A stretch of 64,000 nt of DNA. It comes from Xenopus tropicalis. Its lineage: Eukaryota > Chordata > Amphibia > Anura > Pipidae. How positions within the stretch are numbered: the stretch's first letter is position 1; each line of letters begins with the position of its first letter. The stretch spans positions 150,840,047-150,904,046 of the forward strand of contig NC_030678.2 of assembly GCF_000004195.4 (NCBI RefSeq), written 5' to 3'. Below, piece after piece: positions 1-10,480 of the stretch. A program made the position numbers and the translations under genes. The notes under the pieces are model-generated. The model did no database searches. It was not told the origin of the DNA and worked only from the letters and a program-made list of their open reading frames with translations.

Positions 1-970
1 GGAGATAACAATCCACTCCAGGCCTTTTTGGGACCTTATTTCATATTATCATTTAGTGTGAAGATAAATTCAGGTCTAAAAACCAAGGTAAAAACTAAGT
101 AAGCTTTATCAGAAAGGTCTATGTAAATACAGCCATAAGCACTCACAGAAATGCTGCACTGAGTCCTCTATCAAAAGAAACACTGGATTTCTTGTCTCCT
201 TTTTTGGGAACATGTTTGGTATCAGACTTCCTCTCCTTCAGGTTTGGGGCACAAGTCTGCTCAGTTCTCTCCTCTCTCTCTCCCCCTTCTCCTGCTCCCC
301 CCTCCCATAAGAATGCATAAGAACTCACTTCCCCCACCCATAGGAATGTGTGATCCGAGCTTCCAACGGCTATAACTGCAGCAGGAAGCTACTAAGACAA
401 AGCTAAAATGGCAGCTGCTATCAGGAAGCTTCTAGGGCTCTTTACTCAGGTATAGTAAAGCTTTCTGCTGACTAAATATAGTGTTCTAGGTGGCACTAAT
501 GTGGCAAATCTATTGGTAAAATGCCAAAATGACTTTCCTTCTCCTTTAATGCCCTCATAACATGGGATTGATTGATAGCTCTGCTATTGTACAGTATACT
601 CTTCCTCCATTTTTTTTTAGTGCAAGCCCTTCTGCTCACCCTTCATCTTTTGAGAGCTGCATGCTGACTGGCTAAATGGATAAGTGGGGCCTGTACCATT
701 CAGCATGTACCTTTGCCCCCTGCTGGTAGGAAATCTGGCACTGTAGTTAATTAAACTTACGGAGCTTGGAACACGGGCACATTATATTGGCACTAGGGAC
801 ACACACACTGATGTGGCGCATATTCTGTGCTATAATCACTAGATGACAGTTATACAAACTAGTGTTTGGCTGACTGATGTTGTTTTCGTGGATCAGTACA
901 TGCACAGATGATTTATAGTTCAGGTACAAATTGAAATGTTATTTTTGCGCATGTGCATAATGTGTTGGGG
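1..970. other. gene-free stretch, nothing recognised
   Basis: Mixed-composition DNA without a splice-bounded open exon, RNA gene or repeat family I can name. Short open frames here have no recognisable motif. Confidence 0.5.
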
Positions 971-971
971 T

Positions 972-1280
972 TTAAAGGGGTAGTTGACGTAGTTACATTC
1001 ACGTTTAGTATGTATGCAGTGATATTCTGACACAGTGTGCAATCTTTCTTCATTTTTTATGTGTTTTGAATTATTAGCTTTCTGTTCAGCAGCTCTCCAA
1101 TTTTGTTTGCTAGGGTCCAATTTACCTTAGTAATCAAGCAGTGGTATTAATGACAGACTAGATAGGAAGATAAGTGATAAAAAAAATAACAAAATCCTAG
1201 CCTCACAGAGCAATCGTTTTTCAGCTGCCAGACACAGTGGCCCACATTTGAAAGCTGGATAGAGGGAGAAGGGAAAAACA
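972..1280. mobile_element. T2-type MITE copy (TTAAAGGGG end)
   Basis: Starts TTAAAGGGGTAGTT at 972. It shares order and wording with the element at 13067-13411 (an ACGTTTAGT block, then a Phe/Leu-type pyrimidine stretch, then a CAGTGGCCC/CACTGACCC block). The right terminus is eroded. T2 MITEs with TTAAAGGRR ends and TTAA duplications are abundant in Xenopus. Confidence 0.6.
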
Positions 1281-1286
1281 AAATGT

Positions 1287-1503
1287 AAGCTCTACGGGGC
1301 AAGGACCTCCTTCCTACTGTGTCTCATACCACATGGCACTTATATATATATATATATTTATTGTATTTATTTATTATAACACTTGTCCTCCCTGTGTGTA
1401 AATTTGTATTCTGTAAGATTGTACAGCGCTGCGTACCCTTGTGGCACCTTATAAATAAAGTTATACATACATACAAATAATAGAAAAAAAAAAAAAAAAA
1501 AAA
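1287..1503. repeat. dispersed repeat with AT run and A-tail
   Basis: Begins with the wording taagctctacggggcaagga, has a TA dinucleotide run near 1340-1358, and ends in a run of about 23 A at 1481-1503. Related copies lie at 46853-47075 and, more divergent, 36626-36800. The A-tail suggests retroposition, but I cannot name the family. Confidence 0.6.
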
Positions 1504-1523
1504 GCTGCCTCTGGTAACTTTAA

Positions 1524-1919
1524 GGCTGATGCCACACGTGGCGTTTTTACGCAGCCTAAAAACGCCGCACAACCCACACAGCCCCTGACTATGGCATTTT
1601 TCAGCCTAGTACTGGTGACGTAGCAAATCCCGTTTCCATGGTGCTTATAGTGCGAAATAGTAAAAACGCTGCGTATTTCCGCTAGGTCTGGCAGCTGCCT
1701 TTGTGTATACATAGGAATAGCTTGCTGTGCAAATAGCGGCGTATTTCGGCCAACACTTGAAAAATCCGTGGTAAGGCGTTTTCTAGCGTATTTACGCATT
1801 GTGTGGTTTCCTTCAAGTCTTTTCAAGTTTTTTCTATGGATGATGATATTTGTGCGTTTTTCAGCCGCCGAGAGAATTAGAAAATACGCAGCGTAAAAAC
1901 GCCACGTGTGGCATCAGCC
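1524..1919. mobile_element. Harbinger-like MITE, 396 bp, TAA target duplication
   Basis: Termini GGCTGATGCCACACGTGGCG and its reverse complement form long terminal inverted repeats that continue through an AACGC-rich block. TAA flanks both sides (1521-1523 and 1920-1922), the 3-bp duplication expected of PIF/Harbinger elements. There is no transposase frame, so it is non-autonomous. Confidence 0.75.
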
Positions 1920-1922
1920 TAA

Positions 1923-3474
1923 GAGCCACATTTTCATTTTTCCACAGAGAGCGCAATAGCCCCCCTCTGGACGCTCTGACGCTAAAGCACGGAGCAGGAA
2001 GGAGGGGCGGCATCAGGGCTGCAGCCCCAGAATCACCACTGCTGTCGGCTAAGTATTTATTCGGCGGGTATAGTTTTCCTTTAAGAGCACCAGATTTAGA
2101 TGTGTTTCCCATCTCTAAGCACTGAATTCATTCCTTAACCCATTCTGTTGCCACTACATGTTCTCATATTAGACAGTAGCCCAGAATCGCTGCTGATAAC
2201 ACATTAAAAGTTAACATGACAATCAAAAACTCATTATTATTGATTTTACTGCCACCCAGACTTCCAGCCCTGACTCCCTTTAGCTGCCCCCCCATTCCCT
2301 TCTGCAAGTAATCTGCAACCTACTGTTTACCCTGGTACCCTGGCATAATTGCAGTGAGAATGGAAGTTGGGGCAAGTGTAATGTTGAAGAAAAACTGGGG
2401 CGTTTCTCTTTTCTTTTTTTGTTGGTGCAGTGGGAGTGACGGGATAGGGTTGATTAATGTGTCAGTGTTGCTTTAAAGCAAAATATTTCCCGTGGTTCTC
2501 TTTAACACAACCAGACACTCTGGATTGTCCCCAATTGCCTAAAGATTTAGCAGTTGCTTAAGAGTATTCAGTTACGCAAACACAATTGCTTCCCCAGGTT
2601 AATAGCAGCCCTCAGTACTTCCTTGTTACTCAGGTACTTGTATTTACACACATTGCACCCTAGCCGGCCTATATCACTGGGGATTCCCCGTCCCATAATT
2701 CCTTCCACCACCACCGTAACAACTGTGTCTCTCTCCAAACCTCAAAGACAATAGAGGAAGTCACCTGATCCCGCCATATACATACATATATATATATACA
2801 GAAGGACTACCAGAAGCCCTCACATTAGCCTACCCAGATCCTGGGGCAATTTTATCCTCTAGGCAGCACATTGTACTGATGTTCTTTTACACCCAGATAA
2901 AGTAATGTTATAAAACATACATACCATGGTAGTGCCTGTATCAGTGCCACCCCTGGCTCTCTCCAGTTCAACGCCCATGTTAAAATCACATGCCTTTGTT
3001 CTTTTGTTGATTTTCTTATGCCACTGCACTTCAGGATTGTGATATGAGAAAACAAAAGAAAATGAGAACCTGACCGTATTTTTTTGTTAGAGGAGATCGA
3101 GTTTAGATCACATGATAGAAAGAAAGCAGACATATAAATTGGCCGTCATCAGTAATCATGGGACCCCATATTACTAAGTTAGCAGCTCCCACCACCCAGG
3201 GAGCCCAAATTATTGGCCTGCTAGTCACCTGGGTCCCCTGGATGGTGGGCCTTACAAACAAGCAGTATGAAATCCCAATGAAATATATGCCGTGCATGTT
3301 CTGTCAGTCAGGCCACTGGAGCTGGGCAAGTACTACTGGCACCCAGTTTTCTATTAAATATGACTTGATCACACCATTTTTAAAAATGATCACACAAGTT
3401 CCATCTCAATTTTTAATTTCCATTTTAATATTTCGAAATGGTTTTTACAGTCATACTGACAGATACCTTAGATA
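1923..3474. other. gene-free stretch with repeat remnants
   Basis: A TTAA-type MITE end (tttcctttaa) closes near 2083, perhaps the outer part of an element into which the 1524-1919 MITE inserted. A TA-rich microsatellite lies near 2777-2801. The rest shows no gene or family I recognise. Confidence 0.45.
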
Positions 3475-3909
3475 TAGGGTTGCCACCCTCCAACTGGGGG
3501 ACAACCCTAACTGATGTCGGGGGCAGGGTAATGATGTGATGATTGGCGATTGAACGATTGCCACTGTCAATCTAAGAGAGTGTTGCCCAGTTTTCCTAAG
3601 GCTAATGTCAGACGAGGCGCCTGGCGTATATTTTCGGCAAGCGGAAAAGCGTCAGACTTTCTCTTGCGTTTTTATCTCTAATTCAGCTACATGTGCCCGC
3701 ACCAGAGCATTTCTCATGCATTCTGGTGCAGGCACAGGTAGGAGGCGGATGGCGGTATTTTCGGCAAGTGCTTTTCCGCTTGCCAAAAATTTACGCCAGA
3801 CACCTCGTCTGACATTAGCCTAATTTGGAAAACCACCAGGAAGTTTTGACCTGGACAGCCCACCCAAAAACCATGCTGCACAGGTCAAAACCAGGCGGGG
3901 GCAACCCTA
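3475..3909. mobile_element. hAT-like element (TAGGGTTGCCACC ends), interrupted
   Basis: Ends TAGGGTTGCCACC and a degenerate GGGGGCAACCCTA are inverted repeats. The 8-bp flanks cttagata and attagatt match at 6 of 8 positions. The same family is at 7754-8000, 44177-44473 and 45908-46226. This copy is split by the Harbinger-like MITE at 3600-3820. Confidence 0.6.
3600..3820. mobile_element. Harbinger-like MITE, 221 bp, nested
   Basis: Inverted ends GGCTAATGTCAGACGAGG and CCTCGTCTGACATTAGCC are flanked by TAA at 3597-3599 and 3821-3823. The interior carries a second inverted block (cggcaagcgga). It lies inside the hAT-like element 3475-3909 and is therefore younger. Confidence 0.75.
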
Positions 3910-3960
3910 ATTAGATTCAGGGTGGTTGGATGGCTTTCTAGCAAGTGAAGAAATTCTAAA

Positions 3961-3985
3961 ATAGCTAATAGCTAATAGCTAATAG
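3961..3985. repeat. short 7-bp tandem repeat
   Basis: About 3.5 copies of atagcta in a row, directly left of a hAT-like insertion. Confidence 0.8.
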
Positions 3986-3992
3986 TACAAGT

Positions 3993-4271
3993 CAGTGTCG
4001 GACTGGGACCCCAGGGGCCCACCAGAAAACCTTAGACCATTGGTCACTCTCCAAACTATTTTTTCTTCTTTACTCACTCAACCTGTTTATTCTCCTCGTC
4101 TCATTTATTTACAGGCTAGCGTCTATTCTTCCATCTATTTCTCCTCTTTCTTCCCATTCAGAAATAGGGAATGACCATGAAACAGGCCAAATGGTCAGAA
4201 GTGGGAGGGCCCACTGACACCTGGGCCCACTGGGAGTTTTCCTGGTATCCTGGTGGGCCAGTCCGACACTG
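3993..4271. mobile_element. hAT-like MITE, 279 bp, perfect 8-bp duplication
   Basis: Starts CAGTGTCGGACTGGG and ends CCAGTCCGACACTG, near-perfect inverted ends. The flanks gtacaagt (3985-3992 and 4272-4279) are identical 8-bp duplications, the hAT signature. A second copy with its own duplication is at 5456-5749. Confidence 0.85.
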
Positions 4272-4279
4272 GTACAAGT

Positions 4280-4475
4280 TGGTCCAGAAGCTGGTCCGAT
4301 TGTCATTCTGGAGTCAGGAGGAATTTGCCCCCTCTGAGGCAAATTAGAGAGGCATCAGTTTGGGTTTTGCCTTTCTGGATCAACTAGCAAACAGCTAGGC
4401 AGGTTTCATATAAACATAGGTTGAACTTGATGTACGTGTCTTGTTTCAACCTAACTTACTATGTTACTTTGTAAG
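4280..4475. repeat. dispersed repeat ending in 'actatgttac'
   Basis: The block 'ttgaacttgatg...ttcaacct...actatgttac' recurs at 28060-28216 and, as a tail, at about 53985-54055. It is a multi-copy Xenopus repeat; its class is not determined. Confidence 0.55.
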
Positions 4476-5455
4476 TTTAAAATGTACAGTATGGCAGCTC
4501 CAGCCCACCCATAGTGCTGCCACCTGGCCATTATTTTACCTGCCTGGTAATTAAAAACGATGCTTGATCCCAATGTTATTAGGGAAAAAAGGTATATACT
4601 TTAGAAAGGCTGGTACCTTTTTCCAGAAAAAGTGGCTACTCCACCTGCCCACTGATACATAGGGCTATACTTACAGAATAACCACATTTAATAAGCATTT
4701 AGCCAGAGATTAGAATCCCTTTCAGGTATTTTCTTTTTCATTCCTGGGCTTTGAGGTTGTGCTGTTGTACAAGTTCTTTTCTTTAGGAATACCTCACATT
4801 CACTGCTTGGAAACGGTTGTGCACAAACGAGTTTGACAGTGTTGTATTTACTCTAACCATAAGTTAGAATCACTTTTTCCGAGCGTGTTGCACTCAGTCA
4901 GGTAGATAGATGCACATGTGACTCTGGGCTGACAGGTTTCTATAGAAGTAAACTCTCTGAACTGAGAGGGGTGTGTTATACCAGCGACCGCATTGTATTT
5001 TCCGCTCGTGACAACCTGTGTGGGAGTTTCTGATTTAAGGGAGGTATTTCAGTCCCTCACAGCAGAGTACCACAGACTGGCTGCCAGGAGGCTGCACTGC
5101 AGGTGAGTAAGATGCCAGTGTGACTGGCTAACTGGCACACAGCATGGATGGCAGTGGGATGGGCTCTAACCTTGCTATTCATGGCTGCTAATGATGTATA
5201 TGCTTGACTCATGTTATCACAATGCTGTGTTTTGGTAGATAAATTTTGCTTTTTTCATTATATGGGGATGTCCTTTGGGTGACAGGTTTCGTTTTTATCA
5301 CCTTTGTGGCTATTAGGGGGGTGCTCAGCAATGTTTAGGACAGGACAACCCTTATATAAATCCCTGCCATCTTCCCTTATCTACACTGTCCATTGGTGTA
5401 ACTACAGGGGAAACGGGGTGCAGTGGGGCACTGACTGCCAAGCAGTTACAGTACA
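4476..5455. other. gene-free stretch; contains a candidate non-coding exon
   Basis: There are no repeats I recognise between about 4480 and 5455. The only gene-like signal is a consensus splice donor CAG|gtgagtaag at 5101/5102. Confidence 0.4.
5030..5101 (+). other. possible 5' non-coding exon of stoml3 (weak)
   Basis: Repeat-free sequence ends in a perfect donor, CAG|GTGAGTAAG. A possible acceptor (ttgtccccacag) ends at 10399, just upstream of the stoml3 start codon. Joining them would give a 5' UTR exon with a 5.3-kb intron. This rests on splice-site wording only; the left end is unknown. Confidence 0.2.
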
Positions 5456-5749
5456 CAGTGTCGGACTGGGACCCCAGGGGCCCACCAGCAAACCTTAGAC
5501 TATGGGCCCACTCTCCAAACTATTTTTCCTCCTTTCCTCACTGAACCACTTTATTCTCCCAGTCTCTTTTATTTACATGCTATCATCTATCCTTCCATCT
5601 ATTTCTCATCTTTCTTCCCATTCAGAAATGTCCATGACCATTTAAGGAAAGACCATGAAGCAGGCCAAATGGTTAGGAGCAGGAGGGCCCACTGACCCCT
5701 GGGCCCACCGGGAGTTTTCCTGGTATCCTGGAGGGCCAGTCCAACACTG
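5456..5749. mobile_element. hAT-like MITE, 294 bp, perfect 8-bp duplication
   Basis: Same family as 3993-4271: CAGTGTCGGACTGGG start, CCAGTCCAACACTG end. Flanked by acagtaca at 5448-5455 and 5750-5757. Confidence 0.85.
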
Positions 5750-6209
5750 ACAGTACATGTTTATATAGATAAAGTTTATAGGGGCCTAAGAACTATTTTG
5801 CTGGCGGCCAATTATCTTCTAGTACTGTCATTGTCACTATCCCACAGTAATAGGCTTCCCAGAAAGATATTAATTTGATGAGAACAATGGAGTTTTTTTT
5901 GGCTTCCGCTTTGTCTTCGATTGTGAACTACGCAACTACCTAACTGCATTTCAGTGTGGTCCGGCCACTAGAACTGGCCATAAAAATAAGGCTCCTATTC
6001 CACATAGCTATAAAGGAAACAGAAAAACACGGCGGTACTGACCAATCCAGGTGCAGAATCAATGTCATCTTATAATTAAAGGGACAGTAGAGCCCCTTGT
6101 TCAACATACGTGCTATGAATAGATCTTGTGCCAAACATACCTTTTGCCTATTGATTTAGGCACAAAAATCTGTGGTGGTGGTTGTTGTTATTTTTTTAAG
6201 ATTAACAGG

Positions 6210-6452
6210 CAGGGTCGGACTGGGCCCCAGCTCTAGTGGGCCCCGGCGGCCCAGACCCAACCCTTGCCGGCGCTCCCCCTCCCGAACACTCCTCCCCTGA
6301 CACGTCAAATTTATGCGCTTGGGGGAGGACATCGGGTGGGGGCCCTACGAGGGGGGTGAGGGGGGTCCCTGGGGAGGGTTAGAGGACATGCCCAGCTGAG
6401 TGCTCCTGGGACGGGAGCCCCGGTGGGCCCTTCACACCCCAGTCCAACCCTG
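6210..6452. mobile_element. hAT-like MITE, 243 bp, GC-rich, perfect 8-bp duplication
   Basis: Starts CAGGGTCGGACTGGG and ends CCAGTCCAACCCTG. The flanks ttaacagg (6202-6209 and 6453-6460) are identical. The terminal bases resemble the 3993/5456 family, but the GC-rich interior differs, so it is a separate subfamily. Confidence 0.85.
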
Positions 6453-7753
6453 TTAACAGGGCACACCAGATAATAACGTTATCAGTGCACAGCTAATTCC
6501 CCTGCATAATGGACTCCTGCTAACAAAGCAGTCACAACTAAGGGTGAAATGAGGGGGTTGTATACTGGGAATCTAATTATCTATCCCACAAGGACTAATA
6601 ACAAAAAGCATAGATTTCTCATGAATAGATACAAAGTATGTTTATATCAATCCTTATTGTTGAAGAATAGGGAATACCGACCTTTGACCGTCAACTGTGA
6701 ATATTCCCTGACTGCCAGTGCGCATGTATCAAGGTGATTTACTGTTTCGGGTCACTGTTCTCCCTGCAGCCAATAATATACTTCATGTGCGAAAAACAAA
6801 CAAGTATTATCTGTTATCAGCTTTAGTTTTAGGGCAGGGCGGCAGAAAAAGCATTTGTTTATATTGGCCTTTTCCAGAAAATATCCTTGTTTAAATATGT
6901 ACTTTTGACATTTTTGTGCATGAAGTTTTAGACTTCAATTTATTTTTTAGAGCCAAAATGCCTTGGACCTGCCAGATGTCTTTGAAGAGTCACATTCTAG
7001 CTGCTTTTGAACTACAACTCCCAGCACCACCTGGCAGCTGCCCTTTGTTCATTCTGAGCCAGCAGCAGATGTAACTTGTTGCAAATGAAAGGGAAACTCT
7101 TGCTGGGAGTTCTAGTTCAGTTACAACTGGAAGTCATTCCTCAGGGATTGTTGGGAGTTCTGGTTCAATTGGAGGGGGCCTTACAGGGGTTTCTGAGAGT
7201 TGTAACCTTACCTTCTTCTGTGGTGCTGGGTCCCTAGTTGTATTTGCAACTTCTTTGCTCCTTTATATTATTTATTAAAAGGTCCCAATAAGACTGTAGG
7301 GAACTGTGTGTAGCAATGCGCTAACATCATATCATCATTAACTCCTTGTGGGTTGAAGTACCGATATGCAGTAATGCCACAGGGCTGCTCTCTCTATTCC
7401 CCATTTGTTGGAAGAGCAGCGTCATATTCTATTCCCTCTGTGTGTGTTTCTCTACCAGGCCTGGGCACCATGGTGATATTTTCCACCCCTGATAATTGCG
7501 CTGCCGGATGGCAAGTTTGCTTTAGAAACTGTAGAAAAGTTGTAATTTGTAACAAAGTTACAAGTCACCGAAATTCCATTGTTTAAGCTAGAAGCCGTCG
7601 TTGGCTAAGCTGACTCTAGGTGCCTAATTGCCCCTTATCTTTACATTATTACTGTTTTCTTTGACAGCAATGGTTTATTCCATAAATAGGAACTCTCACT
7701 GTTTTGGGTTTTAATCGAAAGCCATAGGCTATCAATGGGAAGTAACCAGGTCC
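6453..7753. other. gene-free stretch
   Basis: No exon or RNA gene is seen. Three copies, in mixed orientation, of an 'aactcccagca'-type word lie at about 7008-7170 (see findings). Confidence 0.45.
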
Positions 7754-8000
7754 TAGGGTTGCCACCTGTCCAGATTTGACCCGGACAGTCCTGTTTTCAA
7801 AAGGGCTGTCCGGGTCTAAACTGCCTGCCTAGTTTTCCCAATTCGGAAATCCGGGCAGGACTCTTTGAGATTGACATGGCGATTGGCCAATCACACCCTG
7901 CCCAAACAACATCATTGGCCCACCCATGTGATCACACTGGACGCCCAGTGACATTATGCCCCCTGCCCAGAGATAGTAGCCGCTAAAGGTGGCAACCTTA
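7754..8000. mobile_element. hAT-like element, 247 bp (TAGGGTTGCCACC ends)
   Basis: Inverted ends TAGGGTTGCCACC and GGTGGCAACCTTA. The 8-bp flanks ccaggtcc and ctaggtcc match at 7 of 8. An internal inverted pair (gacccggacag / ctgtccgggtc) lies near the left end. Confidence 0.75.
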
Positions 8001-8401
8001 CTAGGTCCAATTAGGCCCTGGCATTTCAAGCACACAGAGGCCCCACACAAACCTAAACTGATGATATCTAGCATAACAAAAGACGACCTGCTGTTCCACC
8101 CAGTCCTGTTTGCTCACCTATTGGCAGTGAGCAAATTGCAAAGTGTAAATCAGCCTCGATTGGCTTTTTTTGCACTATGCACATTGCCTTTTGTGGTTCA
8201 TAAATTGCCTAATCTAATTATATAATCATGAGGGGTGGTGGGCTTATAGGCGCTTTTCCATCCCTTAGTGCTGTTCTACTTATTCTATACTGTCCAGGCT
8301 GGTAAAATACTGTCCAGGTGGCACCCCTGGGCCTGGTCTCTTAAATGACACCTAATAACTTGGAGAGCCTATAGCCATCTCTCAATATAAAACTTTTGGC
8401 T

Positions 8402-8477
8402 TTTCCCTTTCCCCTCTTGCCTACTGTATCCCCCATTTTTGTGTTGAAAATGAAAATAAAGAATATTTAAAAAAAAC
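8402..8477 (+). mobile_element. extremely 5'-truncated L1 3' end, 12-bp duplication
   Basis: A 76-bp insert ending 'aataaagaatatttaaaaaa' is flanked by aaacttttggct at 8390-8401 and 8478-8489. Its end matches the 3' end of the larger L1 fragment at 19415-19442 (aataaagaatatataaaa). Confidence 0.75.
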
Positions 8478-8489
8478 AAACTTTTGGCT

Positions 8490-9025
8490 ACCCTTAGGAG
8501 GTGGTGCCATCTACTGATCAGATTGCATATTACACTGTATCTATAACTTATCTACAATGTACACATTAAACCTTACACCACTGTTTACCAAAATCCAATC
8601 CAGTCCATGGCCTGCCACCCATCAGTTCTGCCCACAAGCTTATGTACTTCTACCCTGCACCTTGGTCTGTCATAATGCAAAGCTCAGTGTATTTTAACCC
8701 TCTTTTTGTTACCTTCCTGTCACTTCATCGTCACACTTTTCATTTACAATCTTTTTTTGCAAATCAACCCTGACTGTGGTCAGGCAATGCACTGGGCTAC
8801 TGTGGGCCCTTACTGCCAGTCTGGTGCACAAACCAACCACAGGGCAGTTATTAATGCTGTGCTAAGCCAGGCAAGTTCCCATTAGTTAGAAATGGTGGGT
8901 TAAAAAGAGATTGCAGTGGACCATCAATCACTAGGTTGCAGGGCTGAAGTACTAAGACTTTGGGCCACAAACCCATGAAGCACCCAGCCATGTCCAGCTG
9001 TGCCTTGTAGGCCCAAAATTTACAC
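8490..9025. other. gene-free stretch, nothing recognised
   Basis: No splice-bounded exon and no repeat I can name. Confidence 0.4.
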
Positions 9026-9190
9026 TACATTACATTACATTAACATTTATTTATAAAGCGCCAACATATTCCGCAGCGCTGTACAATAAGTGGGTTACAT
9101 ACATTGGACATACAGAGTAACATATAAAGCAATCAGTAACCGATACAAGAGGTGAAGAGGGCCCTGCCCAAAAGAGCTTACAATACACTA
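9026..9190. repeat. dispersed repeat 'ccgcagcgctgtacaat'
   Basis: The wording 'aacatttatttataaagcgc' followed by 'cgcagcgctgtacaataagt' recurs in reverse complement at 55945-56028 and, more divergent, at 36800-36930. It is a multi-copy family of undetermined class. Confidence 0.6.
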
Positions 9191-9240
9191 GGGCCAATAA
9201 GTCTGTAGCTGGCTAGCTATGTGTGTGAGGAGAATAGGCA

Positions 9241-9586
9241 AACAAAAGGAATTCTGGGAATGAATTCCAAACTCTTAAAAAAATCCCATTTACATGGGTT
9301 TATCCTATAGGCTAAAGCTCACCCACTGGGCTTGAAGCAGAAGCCAGGATAATAGCTGATCAGATACTACAAAACCCTGCGCTACACTGATGAGCCTCAA
9401 GAAAGGCGAAACGGGTCTGTAGTTAGGAATCTGATCAGCTATTGTCCTGGCTTCAGCTTCAAACCCAGTGGGTGAGCTTTAGCCTATAGGATAAACCCAT
9501 GTAAATGGGATTTCCCATAATTCCCATAATTCCTTTTGTTTGCTTTTGTCTGTATGAGGCAGTCTCCTCAACCTTATTTATTTGTT
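9241..9586. mobile_element. foldback insertion with 13-bp duplication and hammerhead ribozyme (Penelope-like?)
   Basis: A 346-bp insert between identical 13-bp repeats aggagaataggca at 9228-9240 and 9587-9599. Most of it is a near-perfect inverted repeat: the left arm reaches about 9365 and the right arm runs about 9429-9546. Its centre is a complete type I hammerhead motif. Non-LTR retroelements of the Penelope group are known to carry such ribozymes, and amphibian genomes hold many; the assignment here is inferred from that plus the variable-length duplication. No reverse-transcriptase frame is present, so the copy is non-autonomous. Confidence 0.65.
9382..9422 (+). ncRNA. type I hammerhead self-cleaving ribozyme
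   Basis: All core elements are in order. Stem I CUACA (9382-9386) pairs with UGUAG (9418-9422). The core CUGAUGA is at 9387-9393. Stem II GCC/GGC (9394-9396 with 9405-9407) closes an 8-nt loop. GAAA is at 9408-9411. A two-pair stem III (A9411-U9416, C9412-G9415) has a GG loop, and the GUC cleavage triplet ends at 9417. Stem I extends beyond an asymmetric internal loop (16 and 6 nt) into a 14-bp helix, 9352-9365 with 9429-9442. The very short stem III is typical of Penelope-associated hammerheads, which often work best as dimers. Activity is inferred, not shown. Confidence 0.8.
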
Positions 9587-9847
9587 AGGAGAATAGGCAG
9601 AAACCCTTATTTGCCATGTTTCTAATTATGTATATATACAGTATGAATATGTATGTGTATGGAATTGCCGTCCCCACTGTAGGCTTGGCATGTGCTATTG
9701 AACATCATTGGTTGATCTGTAAGGGGATTTTTGGAGGAATGTTTAGGAAAACTGGACTAAACTGAATGTGGTCTTTAAGGGAATTGATATGCTGGAACAT
9801 ATCCTAGTGGGCTGCTGGTGCTACCATGAAAAGATTCTCTATTATAT

Positions 9848-10215
9848 TAAAGGAAAACCCGAAACAATGTAGGTCTCTAAATAAATATATTACATAGACC
9901 AGCCCATTGTAAAACCCTGCTTCACCTAAATAAACCATTTTCATTAAAATATACTTTTTAGTAGTATGTGCTATTAGGTAATCTTAAATAGAAAATTGCT
10001 TATTTAAGTAAGGGCCGCCTTAGTTACAGTTAGAGCTGCATTACTTCCTGTCAGCTGATCTCTGAGGGAGCACACAGCCCATCACTAAATGGCGGCTCAA
10101 GGGAAAAGATGTAAAAGGGCAATATTTACTGATATATATATTCCAGTTTGGTAAGAATCTATAATAGATATTATGTTAACTGTTAGTTAAGTATTTGTTC
10201 TGGGGGTATAGTTTT
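9848..10215. mobile_element. TTAAAGG-type MITE copy
   Basis: Starts attaaaggaaaacccg and ends in a decayed ggtatagttttccta. The same terminal wording occurs at about 2065-2083. Ends and length fit the T2-like class. Confidence 0.55.
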
Positions 10216-10419
10216 CCTATCAGTAGAGCAAATGTTTTTTTTGTATACATCCACTCCCTCCCCTAGAAGCAGTAAACTCTAGAGAACTCTGGCGTTCCTC
10301 TCCTCTCAGTCCCACCACTATCTCAGGCAGGAGGGATGAGGAGGAGTTCAGTTTGGCCATGATAGTTGTACTGATCCGATGAATACATTGTCCCCACAGG
10401 ACTGTGAAACCACATAGAC

Positions 10420-10480
10420 ATGGAAACACAAATGGAGTCTCAGTTCTCACAGAAGAGGCAGTCGCGGGAAGAGTTAATTG
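10420..10480 (+). CDS. stoml3: stoml3 coding exon 1
   Basis: Encodes residues 1-20 ([14 protein letters not shown]...) plus the first base of codon 21, ending ATTG|gtaagt. The N-terminus is poorly conserved in the family, so support comes from the upstream stop, the donor and the phase. A second in-frame ATG is at 10432. Confidence 0.8.
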
